Below, one piece after another: positions 1 through 31,023 of a stretch of 64,000 bases of DNA. Numbering within the stretch: position 1 is the first letter of the stretch; every line of letters starts with the position of its first letter. The notes beneath the pieces are model-generated. The model searched no databases and was not told the origin of the DNA. It worked only from the letters and a program-made list of their open reading frames with translations. The position numbers and the translations under genes are program-made. The stretch is taken from positions 1,665,001 through 1,729,000 of the forward strand of contig NC_064554.1 in the NCBI RefSeq assembly GCF_023856365.1. The letters are read 5' to 3'. This stretch comes from Brienomyrus brachyistius. Taxonomy: Eukaryota > Chordata > Actinopteri > Osteoglossiformes > Mormyridae.

Positions 1-303
1 CACGACCTCGCATTATCGGCCATGACCTCATCTTGGGTTTTAATGCAGACTCGCCAAAGCAGTCAGCCACTGTGGACAGTCTGGCGGCCGTCTCTCCAGC
101 CCCCCCCTTCCTCCGCCCCCCCCCACCCTCGTACGGGACCCTCGTATTATTTTATGACTCAATGCCTGTGGCCACTTATTTTCTTTCTCTTTTTACAGGC
201 CGCTGTACCTCCCTCTGAGTTCGATCCGCCTCACACTGAGCTCTCCCCGGCCACCGCTGGGGCTAAATGAGCCGATTCACGCCCAACACACTCTTCCCAT
301 GTG
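1..303 (+). other. Possible 3'-terminal exon(s) of an unidentified upstream gene
   Basis: A strong splice-acceptor-like pyrimidine tract ends in AG at 197-198. It is followed by open sequence in two frames, to TGA at 268-270 in one and to TGA at about 340 or earlier in another. Upstream, from base 3, a frame reads protein-like sequence without stops (Ser-Pro-Lys-Gln-Ser-Ala and onward), with a possible GTACGG donor near 131. I do not recognise the protein, and no clear poly(A) signal follows. It could be the end of the gene next to tha1 or a chance open frame. Confidence is low. Confidence 0.22.
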
Positions 304-3300
304 ACTGAGTTCCCTTGAAACCATGACTGATCCCAAGAGACTGAGGATTGTAGCGGTTCATTTCCCCAGTGCCTGAGGTTGCGGCTGCTCCTCCTCAGCC
401 TTAGTAATGCTGAGTAATGCGTTTTTGTTTCCCGGCCCGTTACTCTGACCTCTCCTTTCATGGCGCTATCCTGGTGTCATCACCCACAGGCAGATCCGAC
501 ACCCATTTCCCATGACACCGTTCCAGGGCCAGCTCATCACATCCTCAGCTTCTCCATGTTCCCGACTTTCGCCTGACTGATGCCCCCCCCCCCGCCAACA
601 GAACAGCCCTTCCCACTTCACAAACAAACACAAACACACAGTTCCCGCATGGTGCCATTAACGCCATGATTTAACACCCAGTCCTGATAACATGTATGAT
701 AACGAATTTGTGAGATTGCTTTCTGTAACCCGCCTTTGTAGTCGAGGGCAGGAGCCACTGCTGACCTGGATGTCCGCTCTGTGTGTGTAACGACATTACA
801 ATGGGTGCTAGGTCCAATGCATTACGGCACAGACAAATGCTTACCGTAACGCTTGGCTTGAGTTCTATCTAGGGTGCCAACATAAATTCTCCTCCCCGTC
901 CCCCCCACCATCAACAATGGGGTGTGATTGACACCCTAGTGGGGGGAGAGCTGGCAGGGGCCACGGGCATGAGCTCATGCCTGGCCGAATGCCAGCCCCG
1001 GTGAGGCTCACGTGGTGAACAAGCCCTCTGAAAGTATGCCGGCGTCTGGGCCATGATCCTCCACCTGGTCGGGGGCAGATGCTTGGTCCAAGGAGGACCA
1101 AGTGTGCAGTGAGAAACAGCCATCTTCCACCTGAGGCTCCACCCCCCTAATCGTACTGTTCAGCGAGGATGCTGGCAGTGCGACGAGGTCACTGCCCTTG
1201 AGCCACTCACAGCTGCAGTGTTTACATGCAAGCCAAAGATCCCACAACAATCACTCCATGAGAACTTAACATGTTTAGCATGGGCTTCCAAAAAGTTTCC
1301 CTTGTCCTCTGGGGTTAAGAGACACAAAGGACATTTTGTCTGTATGTATGGACATCCTGTGTCTCCCACATGAAAGCCAGATGGCTCTCTTTCCTGTCAT
1401 TCAGCTGCTCCAAAAAACACGTGAAAACGCTTTTTTGAGACAATTGAGAAACTTGTGCGTGGTTGAGTAGAGACACAATGGGCCCGTTTGAGATGACCTT
1501 CACAAATGCTGGACCGCATTGTCCTTCTTTGGATAGCAGTGCGCTCCGGAACAGTTGGAAATCGCAGTGAAAGATCTCTTAGGAGTCACACATGCAATAT
1601 GGAGCTCAGCTCCTCAAAGAAGGTCAGTGGGGAAAAGGAATGAAAGAGCAAAGTGGAATTTTGGCCTTAAATAGTTAAACAGTTGTGATAGCAGGACACA
1701 AGGCACATCTGCAATACATAGGAAACTGAGGGTTGGGGATGGTAGCAATTGCCAAATGGGCAGGAGGGGGTGTACCGTTCGGGGGGGCACCCCTCAGATG
1801 GATAATTGCCCATCTTGCCCACGCTAGGACTGATGTCACATACATGGTATTTAAGTCCATGACGTAGGAATATGTCTGCCCTCGAAGTCCATGCATATTT
1901 TCAGCGGTGAGGCACGGTGATATCATAGCTGTAATTGTTGCTTTATGTCTCCATAACATCCCCCCTGGTTGACGAACGTGTTCATGCTTTGCACCGACTT
2001 GCATGCAATTTAGACCAGGCACGCCACGGACGCCTTTGCCACGCTCACCTTCAGCTTGTGTCACCCTAGTGGACGGAAAGGCTAAGTGCAGTGAAAAGCT
2101 GTAAAAAGAGCAAAGTTCCAAGAAATGGACTTTTGAGGTAAGCCTCAGACCATAGAACTCTGTCCCTTGATTAGCCTCACCTCTCCGTGACCTGCTAACA
2201 AGACACCAAGGCATTGAACTTCATTGCATTTCTTGCACTATGTGCCACTTGTTGAGCAACAGGAGTTTACATGGGTATGCAAGCTGAGTTGCATCTCTGC
2301 AAATGTGCAACAGCCCATTTGGGGTCTGTGATCAGCATTATTCATACTGACTTTATAATTATATTTAAGGACCGCAGCTGTTTTGCTGTTTGTGTTGAAT
2401 GTACTGCCTATGGCGCAGTGTTTTTAAACGTCCAATGCCTTATACGTCATTACTAAGAGCGCAGAAGAATACTGGCACTCATCCAACTCCAAAGAGACCA
2501 TCTTCCTCGCAAAGTCATAATTTTTCTATTGCCTGGTTTTCCTGGATCCTGTCAAGACAGTGCAGGAAACCTGTGTGCTATTAAGTGAATTAACATTCTG
2601 AGGAAAGCCAAATTCTTGAGCAACTGGGATTTTGTCATTTAAGAATTGCTGTGTTGCTTCACATATTTCTCAAATTTCCAAGAGTCCGAGATGTGCCCAC
2701 AAGATGCTGCGTGTGTTACGCCTGCGTTTCCCAAAAAATGCAGCAGCATTAATCTTAGCCATTTTTTTTCACCTCGAGAAAAAAGTAAAAAGGATTCCCT
2801 AAGCTTCGGGGCGAGAGGGCGAGGGGCACGCTGCTCAAAACCATTCATTCATTCAGCTGTTGTTGTACACTGTTTGCCTGTATGCTGGTATTCAAATGAT
2901 TAAAATAAAAGAAGATGACGAAAATAAATTAAAAGATAAGCAACTTAAATTGTTTTCAAGAAACATGTCGTGTGGGTGGAATCGGAGACGTTTACAGTTC
3001 GCATGTATTTCAAGAGCTGGGAGTAATTTTCAGTCTTAAACAATGAACCCTTTCACTGAGTTACTCGCGACACGCCGCAGCATTTCTTTATACAAAAGCG
3101 ACATCTAGTGGTAAAGAAGAGTTTCTGACTGTCAGTATCAGCTTCTTTCTAAGGAATGTTTCCACTTCCGTTCTCAAGAAGCATAAGTCATGTTTATGTC
3201 GACTTACCGTGAATACCGAGAATGTAGATCATGTACATAAAACGGGCACTGATTGAAAAAGAATCATATATTCGTTACTGAGCCACAAATACCGTTAATA

Positions 3301-3348
3301 ACATATACAATCATGATATTAATCCGTACCATATATCTAAAAATATAT
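304..3348. other. Intergenic DNA, no gene recognised
   Basis: About 3 kb between the possible upstream exon and the tha1 promoter region. The longest open frame here, 179 codons on the minus strand at 1675-2214, has no recognisable domain and no splice context that links it to a gene. Base composition is mixed, with short C- and G-runs. I see no RNA gene and no confident repeat family. Confidence 0.5.
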
Positions 3349-3552
3349 CAGGGCTGCCAACTTCGGTATGTATGTATGTAAAGGTTTTATTACCTTGTAA
3401 AAAGTCTGTAGGGTTTGCAAATTATCCCAACGCTTTTGATGTCGCCAATTTAGGTTTATAATGGAATAATTTAGATTTGCCGGAGGATTTCTTGCGTGCG
3501 CGTGAGAGTCTGAAACGATGTCATGCCAGATACGCAAGAGTTGGCAACCCTG
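3349..3552. mobile_element. MITE with CAGGG-type terminal inverted repeats (hAT-like)
   Basis: A 204-bp element with inverted ends: CAGGGCTGCCAACT on the left, and CAGGGTTGCCAACT on the right when read on the other strand. The flanking 8-mers AAATATAT and ATATATAT differ at one base, which fits an 8-bp hAT target duplication, but the flank is low complexity. A diverged copy lies at 28905-29109 on the opposite strand, which confirms that it is dispersed. It has no coding capacity. It ends 257 bp before the tha1 start codon. Confidence 0.7.
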
Positions 3553-3809
3553 ATATATATAAATCTAATTAAATATAAATGTAATGTTGTTTAAAATTTT
3601 AAACAAGTTAGATATCGACGATGCCATATCAATTAAAACTGCCTTGCGTTGTGAACCAATTGAGGTACACTAGATGATTGTCGAGTGCAATGATCTAAAG
3701 TCCATGTACAGTAGTAATAGCTCTCGTGCCGTGATGCGTGACCGTGACTTGGGAACACGGAGATGCAATCCGTTATCGTCACCTGTTTCTTGTGTCTCCA
3801 TAAGTCGCC

Positions 3810-6800
3810 ATGTCTTTGAAAAGCCTTACTGTTCCTGCTATCGGTCTGTTGCAGTTTATTAAACGTGGTGCCAAGCATGTTGGGAATCGTGGGCTTACGG
3901 TGGCTAGGATGGGTCATTCTGTCAGGTTTTACTATGGTAAACCTGCAGACTATGGCCTGGGTGCCTCCACTCCGGTTCGGACTGTGGACCTCCGAAGTGA
4001 CACGATCACCAAGCCCGGAGCAGCAATGCGCAAAGCCATGGCCGAGGCAGAAGTTGGAGACGATGTGTTTGGAGAAGACCCGTCTGTAAACGGTTGGGGA
4101 AAGGTTACTGTTGTTATTACCAATGTATTTGTCAGAATATATCTTATTCTGTAAGAAATACTGTAACAAATTGTGCAAAATTATCCACACAGGTATTTGC
4201 ATAAAAAAAACACTGACCGTTGCATTCACATCCTGCCCAATATATTCGATTAGTTAAGCAATAAGTTTAGTATTTGTTCAACTGAACTTCTGAGTTAGTC
4301 ACACAATCTGGACGCTACTGTCGCTCTTGTGCGTTTTCCAACAGAACTGCAAAAGCAAGCATCAGAGATGTTTGGCATGGAGGCAGCCCTGTTCGTGCCC
4401 TCAGGGACCATGAGTAACCTTATTGCAGGTAGCGTAAATAAATACATTTTAGTGGGAAAGGCTTTTGATCAGCTGACGGACTACAGCGGGTTTTCGTCTG
4501 TTTCAGTCATGGTGCATTGCAAAGAAAGGGGAGACGAGATGATTGTGGGAGACCTGTCACACTTGCACGTCTATGAGCAGGGTGGGAGTGCACAGGTACG
4601 GACAGAGTAGTGCTGGCAAGAAAGCAAAAATTGAGTCTGGTAATTACAGAAGTATGACTGTTTTGTGATGATGGTGGCACTAGTCAGTAAATCGTTAATG
4701 TCCTTGGGCTGTATCTTTCTCACTTCCTTATCTGCTATGTGGTTGAATCTGGAACTCTGGAATTTCTCACAACATGAGAATTTTTTTAAGAAAAATGCCA
4801 AGTATTTAGGGCAGAAATTTTGGAGAGTGTGGTAATAAACAATATGATGTATTTTTGCTACAAAATCTTTAAGTAATCAAGAATGAAGTTACATGAAGTT
4901 AGAATTTCAGTTCTGCTTTTTACATACTGGGATAGTATGTGAGCCTCCACTGTGACACTATGCAGGTCGTCTACTTGCCCACCTGTTTGTCTCTAATTAG
5001 CTGGCTGGCGTTCACTCCACTATGGTAGCCAACCTGCCTGACGGCACCTTCGACTTGGCAGAGGTGGAGGCCAAGATCCGGCATGGCTACCCAGACGCTC
5101 ACTACCCTCGCTCCCGTTTGGTGTGTGTGGAGAACACGCACAACATCCAGGGGGGCCGCGTGCTCCCTCTCACCTATCTCCAGGAGGTGAGGCCCCTTTG
5201 GTCTAGCATCAAACCTGTGTTCTTAATACACAGAAATGTGTGTAGCTGCACAGGCAGCCTGAGTGTTAAAGCACACAGAACAGCCATTGGGTTGTGGTGA
5301 GGGAGGAGAAAGGCTACAGATCATCTTGTTGATTAGCTAGAGGATTGTGGGTATTACTATCTAGTCATTTTATCCCACGAAGGTGAAGGCAGTGTCCCCT
5401 GCACATCTGATACTACGTTCCACTTGAAGTCGGAATTTCCACATTCCTAGTCAGTTCTATATGGAACACCCCCTGAAGTCGAAATTCAGACTGAGAAAGT
5501 TGGAGGAATCTACACAACCCCAACCTCAGAATTCAAGATGGTTGCACCCTTTATCGGCAGAAGTGAAATCTGTAGTTATATAGTTAATTAGCACTTATGT
5601 CTTATTTAGTTGTACATGCAGACTGTTCACCTATCTGTGGGCATGTTGCTGCAGTGCTTGTATGCACAAAATACTGCATCATGCATTGAACCTGGCTAGA
5701 ATTGGTATTGGGGAATGGATTTTCGACTTTTGGTATTGGAACACAGTTAACTTGGGTGTGACGTCATTCTCAGCTATAACTGATGACCCTTAAGGTAAAC
5801 TGAACGCAGCTTGGAACCCAAACAGTACAGTGCCTCTACTGCCCCCAGTGGCGGTTGGACAACATTATGTTTAGAATCATCCGTGGATCACAGAAACCTG
5901 TTTACGAATAGTTGTGCTTGCGCTGACCTTCCCGCACCCTTGTATGTGTGTGTGTGTCCACAGCTACGCTCACTGGCAGATCGCTATGATCTGAAAGTGC
6001 ACATGGATGGCGCCCGGCTGTTGAACGCAGCGGTGGCGCTGGGCGTGGCCCCTTCTGTCATCCTGCAGCACTGCCACACCGTCAGCGTCTGCCTGTCCAA
6101 GGTGGGACCTGAACAAAGCCCCCCTCTCTCTCTTTCTCTCTCACACACACACATTCTCTCCAGAGCCAAGAAAGGAGCCTTCAAAAGGTGACCTGTCTCT
6201 CCCCTATCAGTCCACTTCCATTAGCACAACACATGGGTTGATTGCACTCTGCAAATCCCACATCAGTACATGGGGCATTTTGGATGTGCATGTATCCCGT
6301 CATCACTTAATAATTAGCAATATTCCCCACATCTGCACACCCTGGTGGCAGTGACACTCTGCATGATGCTCGTGGCATTCACCCCCCCCCCCCAGCATGC
6401 ATTCGGTCGCGGGGTTGGATTTAATGCTTAGCTGGCGGATGGCGGCTCGTGGGCCACAGGGAGGTCCGAAGGTGACATTTAAAATCCATCCTTGTCGCTT
6501 TGCAGTAAGGGCAGCCATCTGAGTGCTTGGTGCTCTGGGGCTTTGTGGCGTGACTGGGAGGTCACTGTTAATCTCAGCCCCGTAGATGCAAGTGGGAGGC
6601 AGAGGGCTTTGGGCCTCTTTCAGACACCTCGCTCCGAAGTTACATCAGACATACATCTACATCTGAGCTAAAGGAATAAAAACGAATACAGGCAGTCCCT
6701 AGGTTATGAACAAGATCCGTCTGATCCGTCTTTAAGTTAAATTTATAGATAAGTTGGAAAGATATAACATCATAATAATTATTATACAATATGAGTGGGC

Positions 6801-8086
6801 TGACCGTGTCATTTGCAAACGCCATGTGTACCCAAAATTATGTACAGGTGGTCCCCAAGTAATGAACGAGATCGGTTCCCTCAGTTTCTCTTTAAGTCGA
6901 ATTTCTATGTAAGTTGGAAAAATAATACTACAGTGCATAATAGTAATAATTCTAGAGTAATAATAAAAGTAACTACATACGGTTCTGTACTGTACCTCAA
7001 GTCGCCAAACTGCTGAAGCTGAAGCTGTGACACTCATGAGGTGTCACAGAATAGTGTGCACGTCCATTATTATGGACGGTTATATTTAATGTCAATTTTT
7101 AATATAACAGGCTTTATGGCAGTCTGTCTGTAAGTACGAGTTGTCCATAAGTCAGACGTTCTTAAACTGGGGACTGCCTGTATATCGCCATTTTGTCACC
7201 AGCATGCTTGGCGTATCTGTGGTCGGTCACGCAGACGCAGCAAACGGTGTGGCAGCACAGATTTTTGAGTCTGTAGCCGCCCAATCACTCTTTTTTGCTG
7301 CTGTGTGTGAGTGGATATATCCGTCCGTGTTTGTGTTTGTGTGGTGCAGGGCCTCGGGGCACCAGTGGGCACCGTACTGGCTGGCCCGGGGGACTTTGTG
7401 CGGAGGGCGGTGCGTGCCCGCAAAGCCCTGGGCGGGGGGATGCGTCAAGCAGGCATACTGGCCGCCGCGGGCAGGCTGGCCCTGACAGACTTGGTGGGCC
7501 GTTTGCACGAGGATCACCAGCGAACCAAGAGCTTTGCAGAAGGTAACGTGCCCCCTCCATCATCTGGGGGAGGATCCCGCACACACTATCCTGTCGGACT
7601 CCATTCGGCAGTCCTGGAGGCGGTGTGTTGCAATGAGTTATGGTACCAAGAGTCATTGACAGGAAATGAAATAGTACCAAAGCTCCACTGCCTATTATAC
7701 CAGGATGGATAAAAAAACCTTATAGATCCATCATTTATGTGAGATGAGTTTTCAACTGCACCCCCCCCCCACTTCCAGCATTAATGCAGTGCAACCCACC
7801 CCTCTACCAAGTGGACATGGCTGCCGTGGAGACCAACATCCTGCGCTTCTACCTGCGTGCGCCGAGCCTGAGCCCGGCGGAGTTCTGCGAGCATGCGGCC
7901 ACCGTGTGCGAAGATGAGGTCCGGGCGCTGGGCCAGGGCGTGCGGCTGCTCATGTTCCCGCATGTTGGGGGCTCCATCCGGGCCGTCTGGCATCTGGGCG
8001 TCACTGATGATGACACCCGGGCTGCCATCGCGAAGATGGGCTTCCTGGCTCGGCGGTACGGGTGGGCGGCCGATCGGATCCAGTGA
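3810..8086 (+). CDS. tha1: L-threonine aldolase (PLP-dependent), complete 7-exon gene
   Basis: Cleaves L-threonine or L-allo-threonine to glycine and acetaldehyde. Exons: 3810-4092, 4345-4428, 4507-4595, 5001-5186, 5964-6101, 7350-7542, 7779-8086 (1281 nt, 426 aa, all phases consistent). Fold-type I motifs run in order: RSDTIT near the N terminus, PSGTMSN (phosphate side), ENTHN, HMDGAR with Asp229 expected to face the PLP ring nitrogen, and CLSK with Lys260, the expected Schiff-base lysine, exactly at the exon 5/6 junction. The first ~45 residues are basic and lack Asp and Glu, which suggests a mitochondrial presequence (inference). The start at 3810 has a GCC-ATG context. The exon 1 donor is a weak GTTGGG, chosen because it alone restores the family sequence. 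THA1 is a pseudogene in human; here every exon is open. Tail-to-tail with tmem235. Confidence 0.95.
5390..5800. repeat. tha1 intron 4 segment, possible degenerate MITE
   Basis: Contains the repeated phrase 'tgaagtcg(g/a)aattt' (near 5424 and 5475) among related inverted words, as in several fish and amphibian MITEs. I could not define ends or a target duplication. The rest of the intron shows nothing identifiable. Confidence 0.25.
6687..7182. mobile_element. MITE with TACAGGCAGTCCCY inverted ends (Tc1/mariner-Tigger type), in tha1 intron 5
   Basis: Starts with TACAGGCAGTCCCTAGG and ends with the complement of TACAGGCAGTCCCC, so the ends are inverted and TA-flanked. A second head-like copy, TACAGGTGGTCCCC, begins at 6843 in the same orientation and repeats about 75 bp of what follows the first. 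This suggests a tandem or nested insertion. No transposase is encoded. Confidence 0.7.
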
Positions 8087-8158
8087 GCCACAATGGGAAG
8101 GACCCGGCCAATCATAACATTACCCAGAGTGGACGCACTTAGCAGAATTATTCCACAA

Positions 8159-8164
8159 AATAAA
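8159..8164 (+). terminator. tha1 polyadenylation signal AATAAA
   Basis: Canonical AATAAA 73 bases after the tha1 stop codon, which gives a short 3' UTR. No other canonical signal lies closer to the stop. Confidence 0.7.
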
Positions 8165-10756
8165 GTGATTAGAGCTCTTTGGAGAGGATGCTGGGATGCT
8201 GTCTGACGGCTGCTGCGTCCTTAGTCACGCATTCATCTCTTCCAGTTAATCATTAAAATGAAAAACCAGCAACAAGGTTTATGTCAGATGGGCTGTACTT
8301 TGGTGTCTAGGGTGCCCTTCAACGTTTTAATCATTATCTTTTATGTAGCTGCAGAGCCCCAAACACTGCAATGTAAAACCCAGAGGTGGAGAAATTTGAA
8401 TTGAATTGGGAATTTGAGTTGAATTGAGTGATCAATACAGCCCCTAGGAATTGAGTGTGATGTTGGAGGGGGGCGGGCACAATTTTATAATTTAAATACA
8501 ATGATATGTTTATTGGTGGCATGAATTAAATATTGTGAGGGACACGTTCCCCGATTCCTACACCCTTGTCCATACTTTCAGTATCCTTTGGAAGCTTGGA
8601 AGAGAGGTGGATGTTGTTTCATAGCAGTTGGAGGATGGAGCAGGACCTGCATCACCTAGGTCCTTATGATGCCAGATCTGGAGACTGTCACTGTGTTGTC
8701 AGTTGCTGTGCTTCCATTGGTCTGAGATGATCCTTCCCCAAACTCCACCCTGGGTTGATACAAGCTATGCAGCTCCTCTTCCACTCTCTCTCTCTCCAGC
8801 ACTGTGACCCATGTTCCTCTGCACTCCTTGACGAGGAGTCTGATTGCATCACCTAGGCCTCTAAGGCTTTTCACAAACCCCCAAAGCATTCTGGGAACAA
8901 TTCACATTAATTAGATAAAAAAATGAAAGTACAAGTAGAGAATGCTAAATTAGTACATTAAAAGACATATTAGCATCACAGTTCCTAAATAAGAACATAT
9001 GTGACCTCCGGAAACATCCGGAATACCGAGAAGTTCTGCCTTGTTCGTCAAGTGCTAACCGGAAAGGAAAATGAGTGACTTCGCCTTAAATGAGCTTTGA
9101 CACACAAGCGAGTCACCGAAGAACTATCAGTGAACTTTGGGCAGATTTCATTTTTCATGGTAGGATTTTAGGCTCGAGAGACTTCAAGGAGAAAAAAATA
9201 CATTAAAGCTTCTGCATCAAACCACAAAGATTTCTAGATGGATTTTCTCCTTTCTGTTACAATATCATGAAATTCTCAACATAGGCAGGAGAAGACAGTT
9301 TCATACCATGTCACAGCAGCTTATGTATGACAGCGTATTGCTGCCACTAAGACAAAAATGAAATTTTCCCATTAAAAAAGAAAGGTTTTGTGCTTCAATG
9401 ACATAATTACCTGGTTAAAACAAGAAATAGCATGACTCTCTCAAAATGAGAACCTAAAAGATTAAGTTAAAATCACAAACGTTTCTTGTGACGTTGCGGA
9501 TATGTTACCAGAAGAAGGTCAAAGGGAAGATGAAAACCGATAATGACTCAATTATATGGTTTGTTTTATTTAATGCTGTGAATGACACAGTGAAGTTCTG
9601 CTGTTATTGAGCTCAGTAGATGGTATTGTCTTAAGTTTGTGTAGACTAAGCAGTTCGAAAAGCTTGGGGTTGTACAGAAGAATCAGTCAGACCTCTTAGA
9701 CATAACATTTCTCAATGCCTGGCACTAGGTTAATCCAGTGGACTGAAAATGCCTGAATCGTGAAGGATGACTCCTGAAATGGTTTAAAACGTAAAATGGA
9801 TCTCGTTATGACGTGAATTTTTTTCTGGTTATAATGAGAAACTCTGCAAATTTTCTTTTTGTCTTGGCAGCAATACACTGCCGTATGTCAGTGCTATACA
9901 GTCATCAGTAAGATGAGGGAAACATTCATTTTGCCCAGCGTTTGCTCTTCACAGTACAAAATTACTTTCAAATATAGCCACACCATTTATGACCAGTAAG
10001 GCTTGTGAGTAAATTGAAAATTCAGAGACTCTTGGCGTTTTAGATTAGTCAGCCACATTGGCTCTAAATCTTGAGCTACTTTTCTTATTCAGTGATCTGA
10101 GAGAGGATTAAAGAGTGTATGAATGGTCTGAGCTCCGGCAGGAAGCTGGCCTGTCTGGTTATACTGCAATGGTGCACCCTGTAAATGTGTCACTTACTGG
10201 GTGAAACAGCTGCTTGTTAAATAGGCAGGGAAATGAAAAAGCTTTTTTTGTGAAGCATTGTCATCTATACAAGTGTCCTCCTGAATTACAAATGATGCTT
10301 ATGCACAGACAGCAGCAGGCATCTGAGATCTCACCACGAAAACACTACAGTGGTTCACAAAACATATTTCAGAGCTTAAGCTAAGCATAAATGTCACTTT
10401 TCACAGACACTATTAAAGAACACTAGTATGAGGCGAGGTGTGAAGACTGACCCTAAGGCCTCTATCAGTCTGGTCTAATCAACATTTAAGTCCAAAATAA
10501 TGATCACCGAGAGTGGTGGCAATTTGTAATGAATATTTTATATAAATATTAATTTTCTTCTCTCTAGCCAATGTAATTTCCAGCTATTAATTTTGCCCTC
10601 CATACCTAGTTGTCATGAGGTGGTCGTGTGTGGGAGATACTGAGATGTTTGCTGAATTAATCAAGCGCAGCAGTTCTGTGGAGAGGTGTAAGGTTGGCGG
10701 CAGGTCGAGCAGAGATGGAGTCTGCAGGCAGAGAGAAAACTGAGCTGGAACTCACT
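8165..10756. other. Convergent intergenic region between tha1 and tmem235
   Basis: AT-rich sequence between two genes that converge. It probably includes the tmem235 3' UTR, read leftwards from 10756. A minus-strand AATAAA at 9565-9570 is one candidate end and would imply a 3' UTR of about 1.2 kb. I see no coding exon, RNA gene or clear transposon. Confidence 0.4.
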
Positions 10757-28541
<17,785 letters not shown>

Positions 28542-28904
28542 CTCGCAGCTATTTACCCTGATACATCATGCGGGGACGGACGATGCTTAAAACTGCGTAG
28601 GGAGTTTTAAGCGATGATTCTGTAATTACTTTATCGAGGGTCACTTGTTGCAGCAGTGGATACAGAATAAAATGATCATCAGACGCCTCTGCCTGTGGAG
28701 TGGAGCTGGTAACCACTTCAGTGTGCAACTCTGAGGTGTGAGACGGCAGTGCTGCCTACTGTCGTCCAATCTGGATGGTCCGTTCTTTGTCATTCTTCCT
28801 TCTACTTGAGGCAACCTTCCAGACCCAAAGTAATTTCCTGTGCCATCTCTCAGAGTTGCATCATAGACCCTTCGTGGCATGGTGTAGTGAGAGATGGTAC
28901 CGGG

Positions 28905-29109
28905 CATGGCTGCCAGCTCTCGCGCATCTGGCGTGACACTCACTCGCTTGCTAACACTGATGCTCATGCAAAAATCGTATCTTACTGCAAATCTGTATTA
29001 TTCAATTATAAACCTAAAATTAGCTTCATCAAAAAACATTAGGGTAGATTGTAAATCCTACAGACTATTCACAAGGTAATAAAACTGTTATTGGAAATAA
29101 AACATACAT
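28905..29109 (-). mobile_element. Second copy of the CAGGG-end MITE
   Basis: The reverse complement aligns with 3349-3552 over most of its length: shared 'ggttta.taat.gaataat', 'cttgtgaa.agtctgtagg' and the inner phrase 'gccag.t.cgc.ag'. One inverted end (CATGGCTGCCAGCT) is kept, the other is eroded. It lies 364 bp upstream of the tmem235 start codon. Confidence 0.6.
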
Positions 29110-31020
29110 GGAAATGAATGCACAAACCGATCTCAAAGTGAAAATCTCACGTCAGCCAGCTGACCAAATCTGGTAACCATGATGAAGCCATAAGCAAATC
29201 AAACCGGTAATTTAACCTTTCTCACCTTTAGGAAGCCACGGCCATCAAACTTCGTAGTTTATATTCCAGATCAGCAACTAGTACTGTAATAGTTCATCAG
29301 ACCTTGAGGCGTAAGATGTAAATGTCTGTATTGACTTGTCTCTAATTGAAAATGTCACGCCAGCCTGCCGACTAAAGTTGACAGCCTTGGTATCGGGCCC
29401 CCGGTCAGATGTCAGTGTCCCCCCACTGGGTGTCACCTAGTGTGACGAACCTCCGGTTTCCAGTCTAACAGGTGGGGTAACTGCATCTACCTCGCCTGCA
29501 ACCAAGCCGCAGGGCTCATCAGTGCATCTACATTTTATTTAAAAAACTGCAGACACACTCTCAGGGTTTGGGATGTGGTTTACCTTGGGGCATGCTTTGT
29601 GCCCTTTTTTGAACAGATAGCACCACCTACTGGAGTAAAAAAATACAGCAAATGGTTCATGAATCCATGAATCCTCATTTTGTCCACCACTACTCATACC
29701 CCAACTTCTTGGCTCAGGTAATCACTACCTTCTTGGCTCCTACCAGGCTCTTCTAGTCATGTAACTCACCTGAGAAAGATCACAAGTGGGAATTTCCTCA
29801 TACAAATATTTGCCTCAAAAGGTCAGTAAAACATTTTATTTAGTATTTGGCTTTGTTGATGTAAGGGAAACTGCATAAATTTACCATAGGTAAATCGCAA
29901 TTGCGATGAACAGGCTCTGCCACCTGCTGGGAAGCTTGCCATTTTCCTCCTGACAGGTTTGTGAAGTATAAAAGCAGAGGCACCAATTGAATCGACAGAG
30001 CAGAAGAGTCACACAGAATCGTTGTCCCCCAATCAAACCCAGCACAGTGCTGCTGTTGCTTTGCAGTTCCAATCTGGATCGTGCTCCCCTCCCACCCCCA
30101 GCTGGCATTGTTGCACATAGAGCTTTGTTGACAGGAGGCTAAATGCAGCTGTGAGTGGCTGGTTGCTAGTGGTGATGCATCACAGCACGTGCCCTCCCGC
30201 CATGGTCTGGTACTTAGCGGCTTTCTGACTTGGTCGCACAGCACAGTCGGAGTCTGTCTGTTATTAACAAGGATGTGTTATATCAAAGTGGGAAATCAGA
30301 CTCTGGACTGGAGTGGAAATCCATACGCTCGGAGCCCAGAATCACCAATTATGAATTCATTTGAACTTCATTATGACTTCATTAATTATGACTTCATTTG
30401 AACATTTGAAATAATGGCAACCAGAAGCACATGAATATGGTCAGACGCACCTGGATTATTTTAGTTGTCAGGGACCCCCCTGCCTACGATGGCATAGTAC
30501 TTGACCGAGTGGTGGGTGGGGTCCAGACGCTTAAATTGTACTTTAGCCCGGATACGAAAGTACAGGACAAATCGCCATATTGTTTTTAAAAAATGGACAA
30601 TCCTGTGAAATACGGGATAGGTAGCAAGTCCAAGTTAACTGAGATGCCTTTTAGCAGAGACTCCAGGGCTGAGGGAGAGCAGGGGGTCGGGCAGGTTTCT
30701 ATCCTTGGCAGCACAGAACACAAGGCAGGGAATATCCTCAAAATACCAGCCCATCGCAGCCCAGCCATTTGCACACAATCACACACAGTGGGAAATTTTG
30801 AGATGCCCATTAACTTAACTGCATGTCCTTGGACTGCAAGAGGAAATGCACACAGCACAGGAAGCACATGCAACATGTCCCCCTCCTTAAGTCTTTAAGG
30901 TGTTAAGTTTCTCTGAACAAGGACACTGCATAGGAATTGCAGTGGAAGTGCCAGTTATTCCCTTCTGCAATATGTTTGTTGTTTTTGTTATTCTGCATTT
31001 TTGCAGGAATTTGCCAAGAA
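29110..31020. other. Intergenic DNA with one old SINE-like stretch
   Basis: 30650-30880 shares 'aaggcagggaa', 'agcccatcgcag' and 'cttggactgcaagagga' with the minus-oriented SINEs at 23270 and 31024, so it is probably an old copy. No gene or RNA recognised. Confidence 0.4.
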
Positions 31021-31023
31021 CTT

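Noticed and set aside
1675..2214. Minus-strand 179-codon open frame as a gene
   Set aside because: No recognisable domain, no splice partners and no promoter context.
3633..4229. Minus-strand 198-codon open frame over tha1 exon 1
   Set aside because: Antisense shadow of a real coding exon and its flank.
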